NCBI RefSeq assembly: GCF_900176385.1
Contig: NZ_FWXN01000002.1
Span: 248,001 to 312,000, forward strand
Length of the DNA stretch: 64,000 nt
Direction of reading: 5' to 3'
From: Janibacter indicus
Lineage (GTDB): Bacteria; Actinomycetota; Actinomycetes; Actinomycetales; Dermatophilaceae
Part shown: positions 32,990 to 42,261 of the stretch, piece by piece
Layout: every line of letters starts with the position of its first letter
Position numbering within the stretch: the first letter of the stretch is position 1
Notes under the pieces: model-generated
What the model was told of the DNA's origin: nothing
The model's database searches: none
What the model saw: the letters and a program-made list of their open reading frames with translations, nothing else
Program-made: the position numbers and the translations under genes

Positions 32990-34570
32990 TCACCCCACGG
33001 GCCGCAGCCCCCGCTGCCCGTCCGCGACCTCGAAGCTCGCCTGGGTCGCCACGGCCCCGCCGCGGGTCGTCACCCGGTCGACCGAGCGGAAGTCGGCCCG
33101 CAGCCCGTCCGGGGTGACCGTCGTGCGCAGGTACCCGCGCAGGTCGCCGGAGAAGCGCAGGTGCGGGTTCCACTCCATGATCGGGTCCGACCACGCGGCA
33201 TTGCCGTTGCCGCCGGAGGTGATCGACGACGCGACGAGCTCGGTGCCGACGACAGGTGCGTCGGGGTCGGCGTAGTCGGTCTTGACGTCGGCGGCCCAGT
33301 GCTTGTGGACGTCACCGGTGAGCACGACGGGGTTGCGCACGCCGGCGTCCATCCACGCGCGGGTAACGCGGTCGCGCGAGCCGACGTAGCCGTCCCACGC
33401 GTCATTGCTCGTGTGGAGCAGCTCCTGCTCGACCTTGCCGTCACGCTGCGCGAAGAAGACCTGCTGGCCGAGGAAGTCCCAGCGAGCACCGCTGCGGGAG
33501 AAGCCCTCTCGCAGCCACTGCTCCTGAGCGGAGCCGGTGATCGTGCGGCTCGGGTCGAGTGCGCCGGCGCAGTTGGTGTCCCACCCGTCGTCGCAGGCCT
33601 GGTCGTCGCGGTACTGGCGCGTGTCGAGCATGTGGAAGCTCGCCAGCCGGCCCCACCCGAGGCGCCGGTAGATCTGCATGTCGGAGCCGCGGGGGATCGA
33701 GGAGCGGCGCAGCGGCATGTTCTCGTAGTAGGCCTTGAAGGCATTGGCCCGCCGGGCGAGGAAGCGCTCGGGGGTGTCGTTCCACTCCGGGGCCTTGGCG
33801 TCCTGGGGGACACCGGCGGCCCAGTTGTTGTCGACCTCGTGGTCGTCCCAGACGACGAGCCACGGGGCGATCGCGTGGGCGGTCTGCAGGTCGGGGTCGG
33901 TCTTGTACTGCGCGTGACGCAGGCGGTACCCCTCGAGCGTCACGGTCTCGCTGCCCGCGTGGACCCGCGGCGCGGCCGGGTTGGTGGTGCCCTTGCCCTC
34001 GTACTGGTAGTCGCCCAGGTGCAGCACGAGGTCCGGCGCGTCGTCGGCGAGGTAGCGGTAGGCGGTGAAGAAGCCGGCCTCCCAGTTGGCGCAGCTGGCC
34101 GCGGACATCGCGAGCGTCGCCGGCATCTCGTCGCGTCGCGGGGCGGTGCGGGTGCGGCCGACGGGGCTGAGGTGGCCGTCGACGCGGAAGCGGTACCAGT
34201 ACTCGCGGCCGGACCGCAGGCCCTCGACCTCGACGTGCACGCTGTGCGCGTCGGCGGTGCGGGCGCGGACGGCGCCCCGGGCGACGGGGCGGTGCATCCG
34301 GTCGTTGTCGGCGACCTCCCACTGGACCGTGATGTCGCGGCTCGGCATGCCGCCCTTGCCGTCGGGGGCCAGCGGGTCGACCGCCAGACGGGTCCACAGG
34401 ACGACGCCGGTGGGCGTCGGGTCGCCCGAGGCGACACCCAGGGCGAAGGGGGAGGTCCGCACCGGTCCCGCAGCGGTGAGGAGCGGGGCCGCCGAGGCGG
34501 GGGAGATGGCGATCGTGGTGGCGCCGGCGGCGATGCCGCCGGCGAGGACGTGGCGTCGACTCAGGGTCAT
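32990..34570 (-). CDS. phoD: Secreted alkaline phosphatase D family protein
   Basis: This 526-residue protein has a Tat signal (MTLSRRHVLAGGIAAGATT, cleavage near SAA). An N-terminal fibronectin-like domain is followed by the PhoD metallophosphatase core with HLGDYQYEG, VVWDDHEVDNNW, FHMLDTRQYRDD and LTGDVHKHWAADV. It releases phosphate from diesters and monoesters outside the cell and uses Ca and Fe. Candidate PHO-box repeats lie 24-107 nt before the start. The ATG at 34570 is chosen to place the twin-arginine motif at residues 5-6. Confidence 0.94.
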   Translation of the reverse strand: MTLSRRHVLAGGIAAGATTIAISPASAAPLLTAAGPVRTSPFALGVASGDPTPTGVVLWTRLAVDPLAPDGKGGMPSRDITVQWEVADNDRMHRPVARGAVRARTADAHSVHVEVEGLRSGREYWYRFRVDGHLSPVGRTRTAPRRDEMPATLAMSAASCANWEAGFFTAYRYLADDAPDLVLHLGDYQYEGKGTTNPAAPRVHAGSETVTLEGYRLRHAQYKTDPDLQTAHAIAPWLVVWDDHEVDNNWAAGVPQDAKAPEWNDTPERFLARRANAFKAYYENMPLRRSSIPRGSDMQIYRRLGWGRLASFHMLDTRQYRDDQACDDGWDTNCAGALDPSRTITGSAQEQWLREGFSRSGARWDFLGQQVFFAQRDGKVEQELLHTSNDAWDGYVGSRDRVTRAWMDAGVRNPVVLTGDVHKHWAADVKTDYADPDAPVVGTELVASSITSGGNGNAAWSDPIMEWNPHLRFSGDLRGYLRTTVTPDGLRADFRSVDRVTTRGGAVATQASFEVADGQRGLRPVG

Positions 34571-34593
34571 GACCTGCAGCCTGTCGACGCCGG

Positions 34594-34676
34594 GTGAACC
34601 CAGCAGCCCCCCTTCGTGAACCAGCCTGCCCTGCAACGTGGTCCACGCATGAAGGTCCGGTCAGGCAATGGTCAGG
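34594..34676 (-). promoter_or_regulatory. Candidate PHO boxes upstream of phoD
   Basis: On the minus strand GTTCAC occurs at 34621-34616 and 34599-34594, exactly 22 bp (two 11-bp units) apart. CCTGACC occurs twice, 11 bp apart, at 34659-34676. Actinobacterial PhoP boxes are 11-bp direct repeats beginning GTTCACC, so phoD is plausibly induced by phosphate starvation. Confidence 0.4.
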
Positions 34677-34712
34677 GTTGTCCCCGCCGTTGGTCGAGCC
34701 GTCCCCCTTCCG

Positions 34713-34894
34713 CTGGTCGAGGTGCGAGCTTGCGAGCCGTCCCCCTTGCGCTGGTCGAGGTGCGAGCTTGCGAGCCGTCCCCCTTCCGCTGGTCGAGGTG
34801 CGAGCTTGCGAGCCGTCCTTTCCGCTGGTCGAGGTGCGAGCTTGCGAGCCGTCCTTTCCGCTGGTCGAGGTGCGAGCTTGCGAGCCTCGAGACC
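34713..34894. repeat. Tandem repeat array between the MFS gene and phoD
   Basis: Five copies of CTGGTCGAGGTGCGAGCTTG followed by CGAGCC start at 34713, 34751, 34789, 34825 and 34861, spaced 38, 38, 36 and 36 bp. The array ends in CGAGCCTCGAGACC, the right arm of family B, so it looks like expansion of one family B arm. The 326-bp gap 34571-34896 holds only this array and the PHO-box candidates. Confidence 0.92.
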
Positions 34895-34896
34895 CC

Positions 34897-36168
34897 TCAG
34901 GCCCGCGGCACCCGGTACTTCGCGAAGGCCGGCACGAGCGCCGAGGCGAGCAGCGTCAGGACGATGACGAGGAGGCCACCGACGATGGTCGTCGTGGCCG
35001 CGCCGATCTGCCCGGCGACGAGCCCGTGGAGCACGTCGGCGACGCGCGGACCGCCGGCGACGACGACGATGAAGACGCCCTGGAGCCGGCCGCGCATCGC
35101 ATCGGTGGCCGAGCTCTGCAGCATCGTCGAGCGGAAGGCCGCGGAGGCGACGTCGGCCGCGCCACCGGCCGCGAAGAAGACGACGGCGACCGCGAGCCAG
35201 AGGCCGGCCGACCCGTCGGCGAGGGCGACCGCGATGCCGAAGCCGGTGATCGCGCCACCCCACACGAGGATCGCGACGATGACGGCCAGGCCGTGCCGCT
35301 CCACCCGCGAGACCCACCCGGACATCACCCCGCCGAGGAAGGCGCCGGCGGGCATGGCGGCGAAGAGCACCGCGAAGGCCAGCCCACCGTCGACCGGTCC
35401 GCCGAAGTCGAGGTGCGCCATCTCGGGGATGAGCGCTCGCGGCATGCCGAAGATCATCGCGATGAGGTCGACGACGAAGGACATGAGCAGCACCGGGTGC
35501 CCGGCGAGGTAGACGAATCCGTCGAGCACCGACCGCAGCCCCGGGGTCGACCCGGCGACCGCCTCGACCGGCAGCGGCGGTAGCGAGATGACCGCCCACA
35601 GGGTCGCGAAGAGGCAGATCGTGTCGGCGAGGTAGAGCCAGGAGAAGCCGAGCACGGGGATGAGCGCGCCACCGACGAGCGGGCCGGCGATGGCACCGCC
35701 GGTGAAGACCGTCATGTTGAGCGTGTTGGCCGAAGGGAGGAGCTCGGCCGGCACGATGCGTGGCAGGACCGCCGACCGGGTCGGCTGGTTGACCGCGAAG
35801 AAGGCCTGCTGCAGGGAAAAGATGGCGAGCAGCAGCCAGACATTGGTGTTGCCGAGCGCGGCCTGCACGAAGAACAGGGCCGAGGTGATGATCAGGCCCC
35901 ACGTCGTCACGGTGAGGATCCGACGCCGGTCGAAGTGGTCGGCCAGTGACCCGCCGTAGAGCCCGAAGACGACGAGCGGCACGAGCCCGAAGATGCCGGT
36001 CAGCCCGACGTAGGCGCTCGAGCCGGTCATCGAGTAGATCTGGGCGGGCACCGTGACGACGGTCAGCTGTGCACCGATGACCGTGACGATCTGGGCGGTG
36101 AAGAGTCGCCGGTATGCCGGCACCTGCAGGGGACGGGTGTCGGCCAGCAGGCCCCGGAGGCGACGCAC
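34897..36168 (-). CDS. MFS transporter, EntS-like
   Basis: This 423-residue permease has twelve predicted helices. The MFS loop 2-3 motif is GGSLADHFDRRRIL, and AFFAVNQPTRSAVLPRIVP is typical of the enterobactin-exporter-like MFS group. The substrate (siderophore, drug or metabolite) is unknown, and no siderophore genes are near. The stop lies just after the tandem-repeat array. The gene to its right, a GAF regulator, ends 9 nt upstream on the same strand. Confidence 0.9.
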   Translation of the reverse strand: MRRLRGLLADTRPLQVPAYRRLFTAQIVTVIGAQLTVVTVPAQIYSMTGSSAYVGLTGIFGLVPLVVFGLYGGSLADHFDRRRILTVTTWGLIITSALFFVQAALGNTNVWLLLAIFSLQQAFFAVNQPTRSAVLPRIVPAELLPSANTLNMTVFTGGAIAGPLVGGALIPVLGFSWLYLADTICLFATLWAVISLPPLPVEAVAGSTPGLRSVLDGFVYLAGHPVLLMSFVVDLIAMIFGMPRALIPEMAHLDFGGPVDGGLAFAVLFAAMPAGAFLGGVMSGWVSRVERHGLAVIVAILVWGGAITGFGIAVALADGSAGLWLAVAVVFFAAGGAADVASAAFRSTMLQSSATDAMRGRLQGVFIVVVAGGPRVADVLHGLVAGQIGAATTTIVGGLLVIVLTLLASALVPAFAKYRVPRA

Positions 36169-36177
36169 CGCGTCACC

Positions 36178-37416
36178 CTACGCCCGCGCCAGAGCCCCCC
36201 GCGCACGGATGACGACGGGGGCGCTGGCTCCGGGCAGCAACTGCGTCCCGCTCGCCGGCCACCGGACCTCGAGGTCGACGGTCGGGGCGACTCGGTAGGG
36301 GCGCGCGAGCAGCAGCCCGCCGAGTACCCGCCGCAGCCGGGACATCTCGGCGCGGACCGTGACGACCCGGCTCGGGTCGGCGAAGACCTCGTCGGCGAGG
36401 GCCGCGGCGTTCAGCCCCGTGTCGCCCGCGCCGACGAGCGCGAGGAGCAGCTCGGCGTGGCGGGGTGTGAGCCGCCGTGTCCACGCGCCGGACTCGGCGA
36501 CCACCTCGATGCTCGGCTCGGCGGTGAGGTCGAGCACGGCCCGCGGCGCGAGCGGGCCCTCGGCGGGCCCGCCGCGCAGCAGCCAGCCGCCGGGCAACGG
36601 CTCGACGACGACGTCGCCGAGCCCGGCGAGGTGGACGACGCCGGGCTGGAGGTCGTCGGGAAGGGCGACCCGCCGCTGGGTCAGCAGGCCGGAGGTCGCG
36701 GCGACGTGCCCGGCGCGGTCGACGACGGCGGCAGGGCTGCTGACGCGGGTGAGGACGTGGCCCGACCCGGTGCGCAGCTCCTCGAGGGAGCGGCGGTGCC
36801 GCTCGAGCAGCTCCATCGAGGCGAGCCGGGAGGCCATGGCCGCGGTCGCGAGCACGCTCGGGTGCATCGCCGTGCGCGGACCGCTGATGTCGACGACCCC
36901 GACGACCTCGTCGGTCCACGGGTCGCGCAGCGGAGCGGCGGAGCACCCCCACCGGGCGTGTGACTCGACGAAGTGCTCCGAGCCCTGGATGTGCACCGGT
37001 TCGCCGAGGACGAGGGCGGTGCCGATGGCATTGGTCCCGACATTGCCCTCGGTCCACTCGGAGCCGGGGACGAAGCCGAGGTCGTCGGCGAAGCGGCGCA
37101 CCCCAGGGCGGCCCATCCGCCACAGCACGTGCCCGTCGGCGTCGGTGACGACGACGAGGTGGCCGCCGTCGACGACCGACTGGAGGTAGGGGGTGAGCTC
37201 GGAGGTGATGCGGTCGAGCCCGTGGTGGGTGCGGCGGCGCTGCACCTCGGCCTCATCGAGGGGCGCGATGCGGGGCCGTCCGCCGGGGTCGACCCCCGCG
37301 GCGCTCACCCTTCGCCACGACGCGATGACGTCCGCGCGGCCGGGGGGATCGCCCTTCGAGCGCGCGCCGAGGTGGGCGTCGCGCTGCCGCGCACGCTCCC
37401 GCTCGCTCGGGTCCAT
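36178..37416 (-). CDS. GAF-domain regulator divergent from a flavin monooxygenase
   Basis: This 412-residue regulator starts MDPSERERARQRDAHLGARS at the ATG (37416) with GAGGAG 8 nt upstream. The GAF region resembles AcoR-type sensors: DVIASWRRVSAAGVDP, DADGHVLWRMG, GSEWTEGNVGTNAIGTALVL, HARWGCSAAPLRDPWTDEVV and GVVDISG. The C-terminus (about 320-390, TPRHAELLLALVG then MSRLRRVLGGLLLARPYRV) is a winged helix, not AAA+/Fis. It has the same build as the regulator at 3644-4852. It probably controls the divergent monooxygenase gene and senses its substrate. Confidence 0.83.
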   Translation of the reverse strand: MDPSERERARQRDAHLGARSKGDPPGRADVIASWRRVSAAGVDPGGRPRIAPLDEAEVQRRRTHHGLDRITSELTPYLQSVVDGGHLVVVTDADGHVLWRMGRPGVRRFADDLGFVPGSEWTEGNVGTNAIGTALVLGEPVHIQGSEHFVESHARWGCSAAPLRDPWTDEVVGVVDISGPRTAMHPSVLATAAMASRLASMELLERHRRSLEELRTGSGHVLTRVSSPAAVVDRAGHVAATSGLLTQRRVALPDDLQPGVVHLAGLGDVVVEPLPGGWLLRGGPAEGPLAPRAVLDLTAEPSIEVVAESGAWTRRLTPRHAELLLALVGAGDTGLNAAALADEVFADPSRVVTVRAEMSRLRRVLGGLLLARPYRVAPTVDLEVRWPASGTQLLPGASAPVVIRARGALARA

Positions 37417-37454
37417 GGCTCGCTCCTCACCCGACGGCGGGGGGAGCGGGAGGG

Positions 37455-37518
37455 ATGCAACGTCATGCAACCCTGTCGCCCGGCGCCGCTGCCGGAGTTG
37501 TGTGGGTCACGGTACAAC
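37455..37518. promoter_or_regulatory. Candidate binding sites for the GAF regulator
   Basis: ATGCAAC occurs twice exactly 10 bp apart (37455-37461 and 37465-37471). GTTGT (37497-37501) and ACAAC (37514-37518) form an inverted repeat. All lie in the 117-bp divergent region between the regulator and the monooxygenase. Confidence 0.4.
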
Positions 37519-37533
37519 GCAAAGGAGCGGATC

Positions 37534-39357
37534 GTGACCCAGATGACCGAGCAGCAGACGACGACGGCGACCGAGCGGGCAACGGCCTGGTTCGGTGCCC
37601 TCGAGGCGGCCCTCACGGCGCAGGACGTGGCGGCGGCCGCAGATCTCTTCGCCACCGAGAGCTATTGGCGAGATCTCGTCGCCTTCTCGTGGAACCTCGT
37701 CACCGTCGAGCACCGGGAGGGGGTGAGCGAGCTGCTCGAGAGCACGGCGCGTGCGACCGCGGCTCGCAGCTTCGCCCTCTCCGAGGAGGCCACCGAGGAG
37801 GACGGGGTGATCACCGCCTGGTTCACCTTCGAGACCGCGGTCGGCCGCGGCCGCGGGCTCGCCCGGCTCGTCACCGAGGACGGCGAGGACCGCGCCTGGA
37901 CCTTCCTCACCACCCTCTACGAGCTCAAGGGCCACGAGGAGCCGCGCGGCGAGTACCGGCCGAAGGGGGCCGAGCACGGGGTCGACCCCCAGCGCCTCAG
38001 CTGGAAGGAGAAGCGCGAGGCCGAGGACGCGGCGATGGGTGTGAGCACCCAGCCCTACGTCCTCTTCGTCGGCGGCGGGCAGGGCGGCATCGCCCTCGGC
38101 GCCCGGCTGCGCCAGCTCGGGGTGCCCTCGCTCGTGCTCGACCGCAACGAGCGACCCGGTGACCAGTGGCGACAGCGCTACAAGTCCCTCTGCCTGCACG
38201 ACCCGGTCTGGTACGACCACCTGCCGTACCTGAAGTTCCCCGACAACTGGCCGGTCTTCGCCCCGAAGGACAAGATCGGCGATTGGCTGGAGAGCTACAC
38301 GAAGATCATGGAGGTGCCCTACTGGGGCTCCACGACGGTCAAGAGCGCCAGCTACGACGAGGCGAAGGGGGAGTGGACCGTCGAGATCGAGCGTGACGGC
38401 ACGCCGATGACCCTCCGGCCGACCCAGCTCGTCCTGGCCACCGGCATGTCCGGCAAGCCCAACGTGCCGGTCGTCCCGGGGCAGGACATCTTCCGCGGCG
38501 AGCAGCACCACTCGTCCGGGCATCCCGGCCCGGACGCCTACGCCGGCAAGAAGGTCGTCGTCATCGGGTCCAACAACTCCGCCTTCGACATCTGCGGCGC
38601 GCTGTGGGAGCACGGAGCCGACGTGACGATGGTGCAGCGCTCGTCGACGCACATCGTCAAGAGCGCCAGCCTCATGGAGATCGGTCTCGGCGACCTCTAC
38701 TCCGAGCGGGCGCTCGCCGCCGGCATGACGACGGAGAAGGCCGATCTCGTCTTCGCCTCGTTGCCGTACCGGATCATGCACGAGTTCCAGATCCCGCTCT
38801 ACGACAAGATGAAGCAGGTCGACGCCGACTTCTACGCGCGGCTCGAGGCGGCCGGCTTCGACCTCGACTTCGGTGACGACGGCTCGGGGCTCTTCCTCAA
38901 GTACCTACGTCGCGGGTCCGGCTACTACATCGACGTCGGCGCGGCCGAGCTCGTCGCTGACGGCAGCGTCAAGCTCGTCAAGGGCCAGCTCGACCACCTC
39001 ACCGAGGACGCGGTGGTCCTCGCCGACGGCACCGAGCTCGAGGCCGATCTCGTCGTCTACGCGACGGGCTACGGCTCGATGAACGGCTGGGCCGCCGACC
39101 TCATCAGCCAAGAGGTGGCGGACAAGGTCGGCAAGGTGTGGGGCCTCGGCTCCGAGACGACCAAGGACCCCGGGCCGTGGGAGGGCGAGCAGCGCAACAT
39201 GTGGAAGCCGACGCAGCAGGAGAACCTGTGGTTCCACGGCGGCAACCTGCACCAGTCGCGGCACTACTCGCTCTACCTGGCGCTCCAGCTCAAGGCGCGC
39301 TACGAGGGCCTCGACACCCCGGTCCACGCGCTGGCCCCGGTGCACCACCTCGGGTGA
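37534..39357 (+). CDS. SnoaL-like / flavin-containing monooxygenase fusion
   Basis: In this 607-residue protein, residues 1-140 look like an NTF2/SnoaL domain (AWFGALEAALTAQDVAAAAD onward). The rest is a class B flavin monooxygenase. The FAD loop is FVGGGQGGIALGARL, the FMO-type motif is FRGEQHHSSGH, the NADPH loop is VVVIGSNNSAFDIC, and the end contains DLVVYATGYGSMNGW. It would hydroxylate or Baeyer-Villiger-oxidise a small organic compound. GTG at 37534 is chosen because AGGAG lies 6 nt upstream; ATG at 37543 is the alternative. It is likely under control of the divergent GAF regulator. Confidence 0.88.
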   Translation: MTQMTEQQTTTATERATAWFGALEAALTAQDVAAAADLFATESYWRDLVAFSWNLVTVEHREGVSELLESTARATAARSFALSEEATEEDGVITAWFTFETAVGRGRGLARLVTEDGEDRAWTFLTTLYELKGHEEPRGEYRPKGAEHGVDPQRLSWKEKREAEDAAMGVSTQPYVLFVGGGQGGIALGARLRQLGVPSLVLDRNERPGDQWRQRYKSLCLHDPVWYDHLPYLKFPDNWPVFAPKDKIGDWLESYTKIMEVPYWGSTTVKSASYDEAKGEWTVEIERDGTPMTLRPTQLVLATGMSGKPNVPVVPGQDIFRGEQHHSSGHPGPDAYAGKKVVVIGSNNSAFDICGALWEHGADVTMVQRSSTHIVKSASLMEIGLGDLYSERALAAGMTTEKADLVFASLPYRIMHEFQIPLYDKMKQVDADFYARLEAAGFDLDFGDDGSGLFLKYLRRGSGYYIDVGAAELVADGSVKLVKGQLDHLTEDAVVLADGTELEADLVVYATGYGSMNGWAADLISQEVADKVGKVWGLGSETTKDPGPWEGEQRNMWKPTQQENLWFHGGNLHQSRHYSLYLALQLKARYEGLDTPVHALAPVHHLG

Positions 39358-39376
39358 GCCTCGCCGAGGCGGTCGC

Positions 39377-40179
<803 letters not shown>

Positions 40180-40183
<4 letters not shown>

Positions 40184-41196
40184 TTGCCGCCTCCGATCGT
40201 CAGGCCCATGAGGCGGGTGCGGGTGGTGTCGTCCTTGGTCTGCGTGCGGGTGTTGCCGTAGCCGCGACCGAAGTGCCGCTCGAGGTAGTACTGCCCGACC
40301 ATGAGCAGCGACGTGAGGATCAGGTACCAGGCGCACGCAGCGACGAGCGTCGGCATGATCTTCAGCGTCCGGTTGCCGATGATCGAGGTCTGGTTGAACA
40401 ACTCGGTGCCCAGCGGTAGTGCGACCAGGAGCGAGGTGTCCTTGAGCATCGCGATGGTCTCGTTGCCCGTCGGCGGGATGATCACCCGCATGGCCTGCGG
40501 CAGGACGATGCGACGCATCGACAGGCTCGGCTTCATGCCCAGGGCCGCGGCGGCCTCGCGCTGGCCCTCGTCGACCGACATGATGCCGGCGCGGGCGATC
40601 TCGGCCATGTAGGCCGCCTCGGACAGACCCATCGCGATGATGCCCCAGATGAGCGTCGTGCTGATCTGGTTGACGTTGAGCGTGAAGAGGGTGAGGTCGC
40701 TGCTCAGCCCGAGGTAGCCGGCGAGCTGCTGGCTGAAGGGGAAGGGCCCGATGTCGAAGCGCGGATAGAGGTAGCCGATGCCGGTACCGAAGAGCGTGAC
40801 GAGCACCAGGCGCGGGATCCCGCGGAAGAACCACGTGTAGAGGAAGCCGACGAACTTCAGCACCGGGTTGTCCGAGAGCCGCATGACGCCGATGACGATG
40901 CCGAGGCTGACGCCGATGATCATCGACCCGATCGTCGCGATGATCGTGCCCTTGAGCAGCCCCTCGAGCACCGGGTTGAAGTTCATCACCTGCAGCGCGA
41001 AGGGGATGTCCCACCGCGGGTTGGTGACGAAGCTGGAGATCATCATCGCGAAGATCACCGCGATGACCACTAGGGCCACCCACCGACCCGGGTGACGCAC
41101 CGGGACGGCGTCGATGGGGCCGGCGTCCTCGGACACGGGGGCGGTCCCCCCTTCGTCGGACGAAGGGGGGACCGCCGCGCTGCTCGTGTCGGACAT
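40180..41196 (-). CDS. Polar amino-acid ABC transporter permease
   Basis: This 338-residue permease has an unusual N-terminal extension of about 35 hydrophilic residues ([20 protein letters not shown] onward). About six helices follow, with the HEAT-type loop [30 protein letters not shown] facing the ATPase. The extension is encoded partly by a perfect hairpin containing two CGAAGGG motifs. The ATG shares one base with the stop of the binding-protein gene. It imports an amino acid across the membrane together with its two neighbours. Confidence 0.93.
41141..41175 (-). terminator. Hairpin inside the start of the permease gene
   Basis: GCGGTCCCCCCTTCGTC (41141-41157) and GACGAAGGGGGGACCGC (41159-41175) pair perfectly over 17 bp with a 1-nt loop. 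It lies about 21-55 nt inside the permease gene, just after the binding-protein stop. Such a structure could stabilise or terminate mRNA so that the binding protein is made in excess. Confidence 0.6.
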
Positions 41197-42089
41197 CAGG
41201 GGTTGACGGCGAACTCGTCGATGCCGCCGGACTCGTTGCCCCAGTCCTTGAGGATCTGCTCGTAGGTGCCGTCCTCCTTCATGGACTCGAAGGCGGCGGC
41301 GATGGCCTCGCCGAACTCCTCCTGGTCCTTCGGGATGACGATGCCGTAGGGGGCGGAGTCGTAGATGTCGCCGAGGGCCTCGAGCTCCTCGCCCTGCTGC
41401 TTGACGGCGTAGAGGCTGATCGGGGAGTCAGCGGCCATGGCCTCGGTCTTGCCGGAGACGAGGCTCGCGGTGACCTTGGACTGCTCCTGCTCGACGACGA
41501 TCTTGATCTTGTCGTCGCACTTCTTGTTGAGCTCCTCGAGCTCGTCGAACTGGACGGTGCCCTTCTGCACGCCGACGGTCGCGCCGCACGGGTCCTTGGG
41601 GTCGACCTTGCCGGGGTTGCCCTTGGCGGTGACCCACTGGGTGCCGGCGTCGAAGTAGCTGATCATGTTGACCTGCTTCTTGCGCTCGTCGTTGATCGTG
41701 AAGGAGCTGACCGCGACGTCGTACTTGTCCGAGGAGACACCGAGGATGAGCGAGTCGAAGGAGGCATTGCTCCACTTCGTCTTCAGGCCCATCTTGGCGG
41801 CGGCCGCGTCGAAGAGCTCGACGTCCATGCCCTCGACGGTCTTGCCGTCGTCCCCGAGGAACTCGTTGGGAGCGTAGGAGGCGTCGGAGCCGATGTTGAG
41901 CGTGCCCTTGCTCTTGATGTCCTCGGGCACGAGCTCGGCGACGGCGTCGTCGACCTCGACCTCGGCCGCGGAGGCGGTCTCGCCGCCCCCGCCGGAGTCG
42001 GAGCCCTCGAGCGAGTCGGACCCGCAGGCGGTGAGGGCGCTGACCCCGAGGGTCAGCGAGGCGAAGAGAGCGACGTGGGCGCGGCGCAT
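41196..42089 (-). CDS. Amino-acid-binding lipoprotein of the ABC transporter
   Basis: This 297-residue solute-binding protein has a lipobox (GVSALTAC, Cys22) and an acidic linker. A family 3 binding fold follows: [58 protein letters not shown], then [17 protein letters not shown] and [11 protein letters not shown]. It delivers a polar amino acid to the permease. The ATG at 42089 follows GGAGGATCCACC. It is the first gene of its operon. Confidence 0.93.
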   Translation of the reverse strand: MRRAHVALFASLTLGVSALTACGSDSLEGSDSGGGGETASAAEVEVDDAVAELVPEDIKSKGTLNIGSDASYAPNEFLGDDGKTVEGMDVELFDAAAAKMGLKTKWSNASFDSLILGVSSDKYDVAVSSFTINDERKKQVNMISYFDAGTQWVTAKGNPGKVDPKDPCGATVGVQKGTVQFDELEELNKKCDDKIKIVVEQEQSKVTASLVSGKTEAMAADSPISLYAVKQQGEELEALGDIYDSAPYGIVIPKDQEEFGEAIAAAFESMKEDGTYEQILKDWGNESGGIDEFAVNP

Positions 42090-42211
42090 GGTGGATCCTC
42101 CATCGAGCAGGGGGGCACTGGGTGCGTGCCCGGTGCCGGACATGGTGCCACCGCGGTGGTCGCGGCGGGGACTGCCCCGCCGCGACCTTGACCGTCTCGT
42201 GACTCTGCCCC

Positions 42212-42257
42212 GCTCCCTGAGGAGCGAGGCCGCCTGCGGCCGAGGGTCTCGAAGGGC
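42212..42257. repeat. Dispersed repeat, family C copy, between two genes
   Basis: CGCTCCCTGAGGAGCGAGGC leads into GGCCGCCTGCGGCCGAGGG (an internal hairpin) and ends TCTCGAAGGG. The outer blocks are shared with 19993-20032. The copy overlaps the region after the vWA gene stop and may act as its terminator. Confidence 0.5.
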
Positions 42258-42261
42258 GGGG

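Noticed and set aside
34713-34894. CRISPR-like array
   Set aside because: The five copies are nearly contiguous, with only 10-12 nt of mostly identical sequence between them, and there are no unique spacers and no cas genes.
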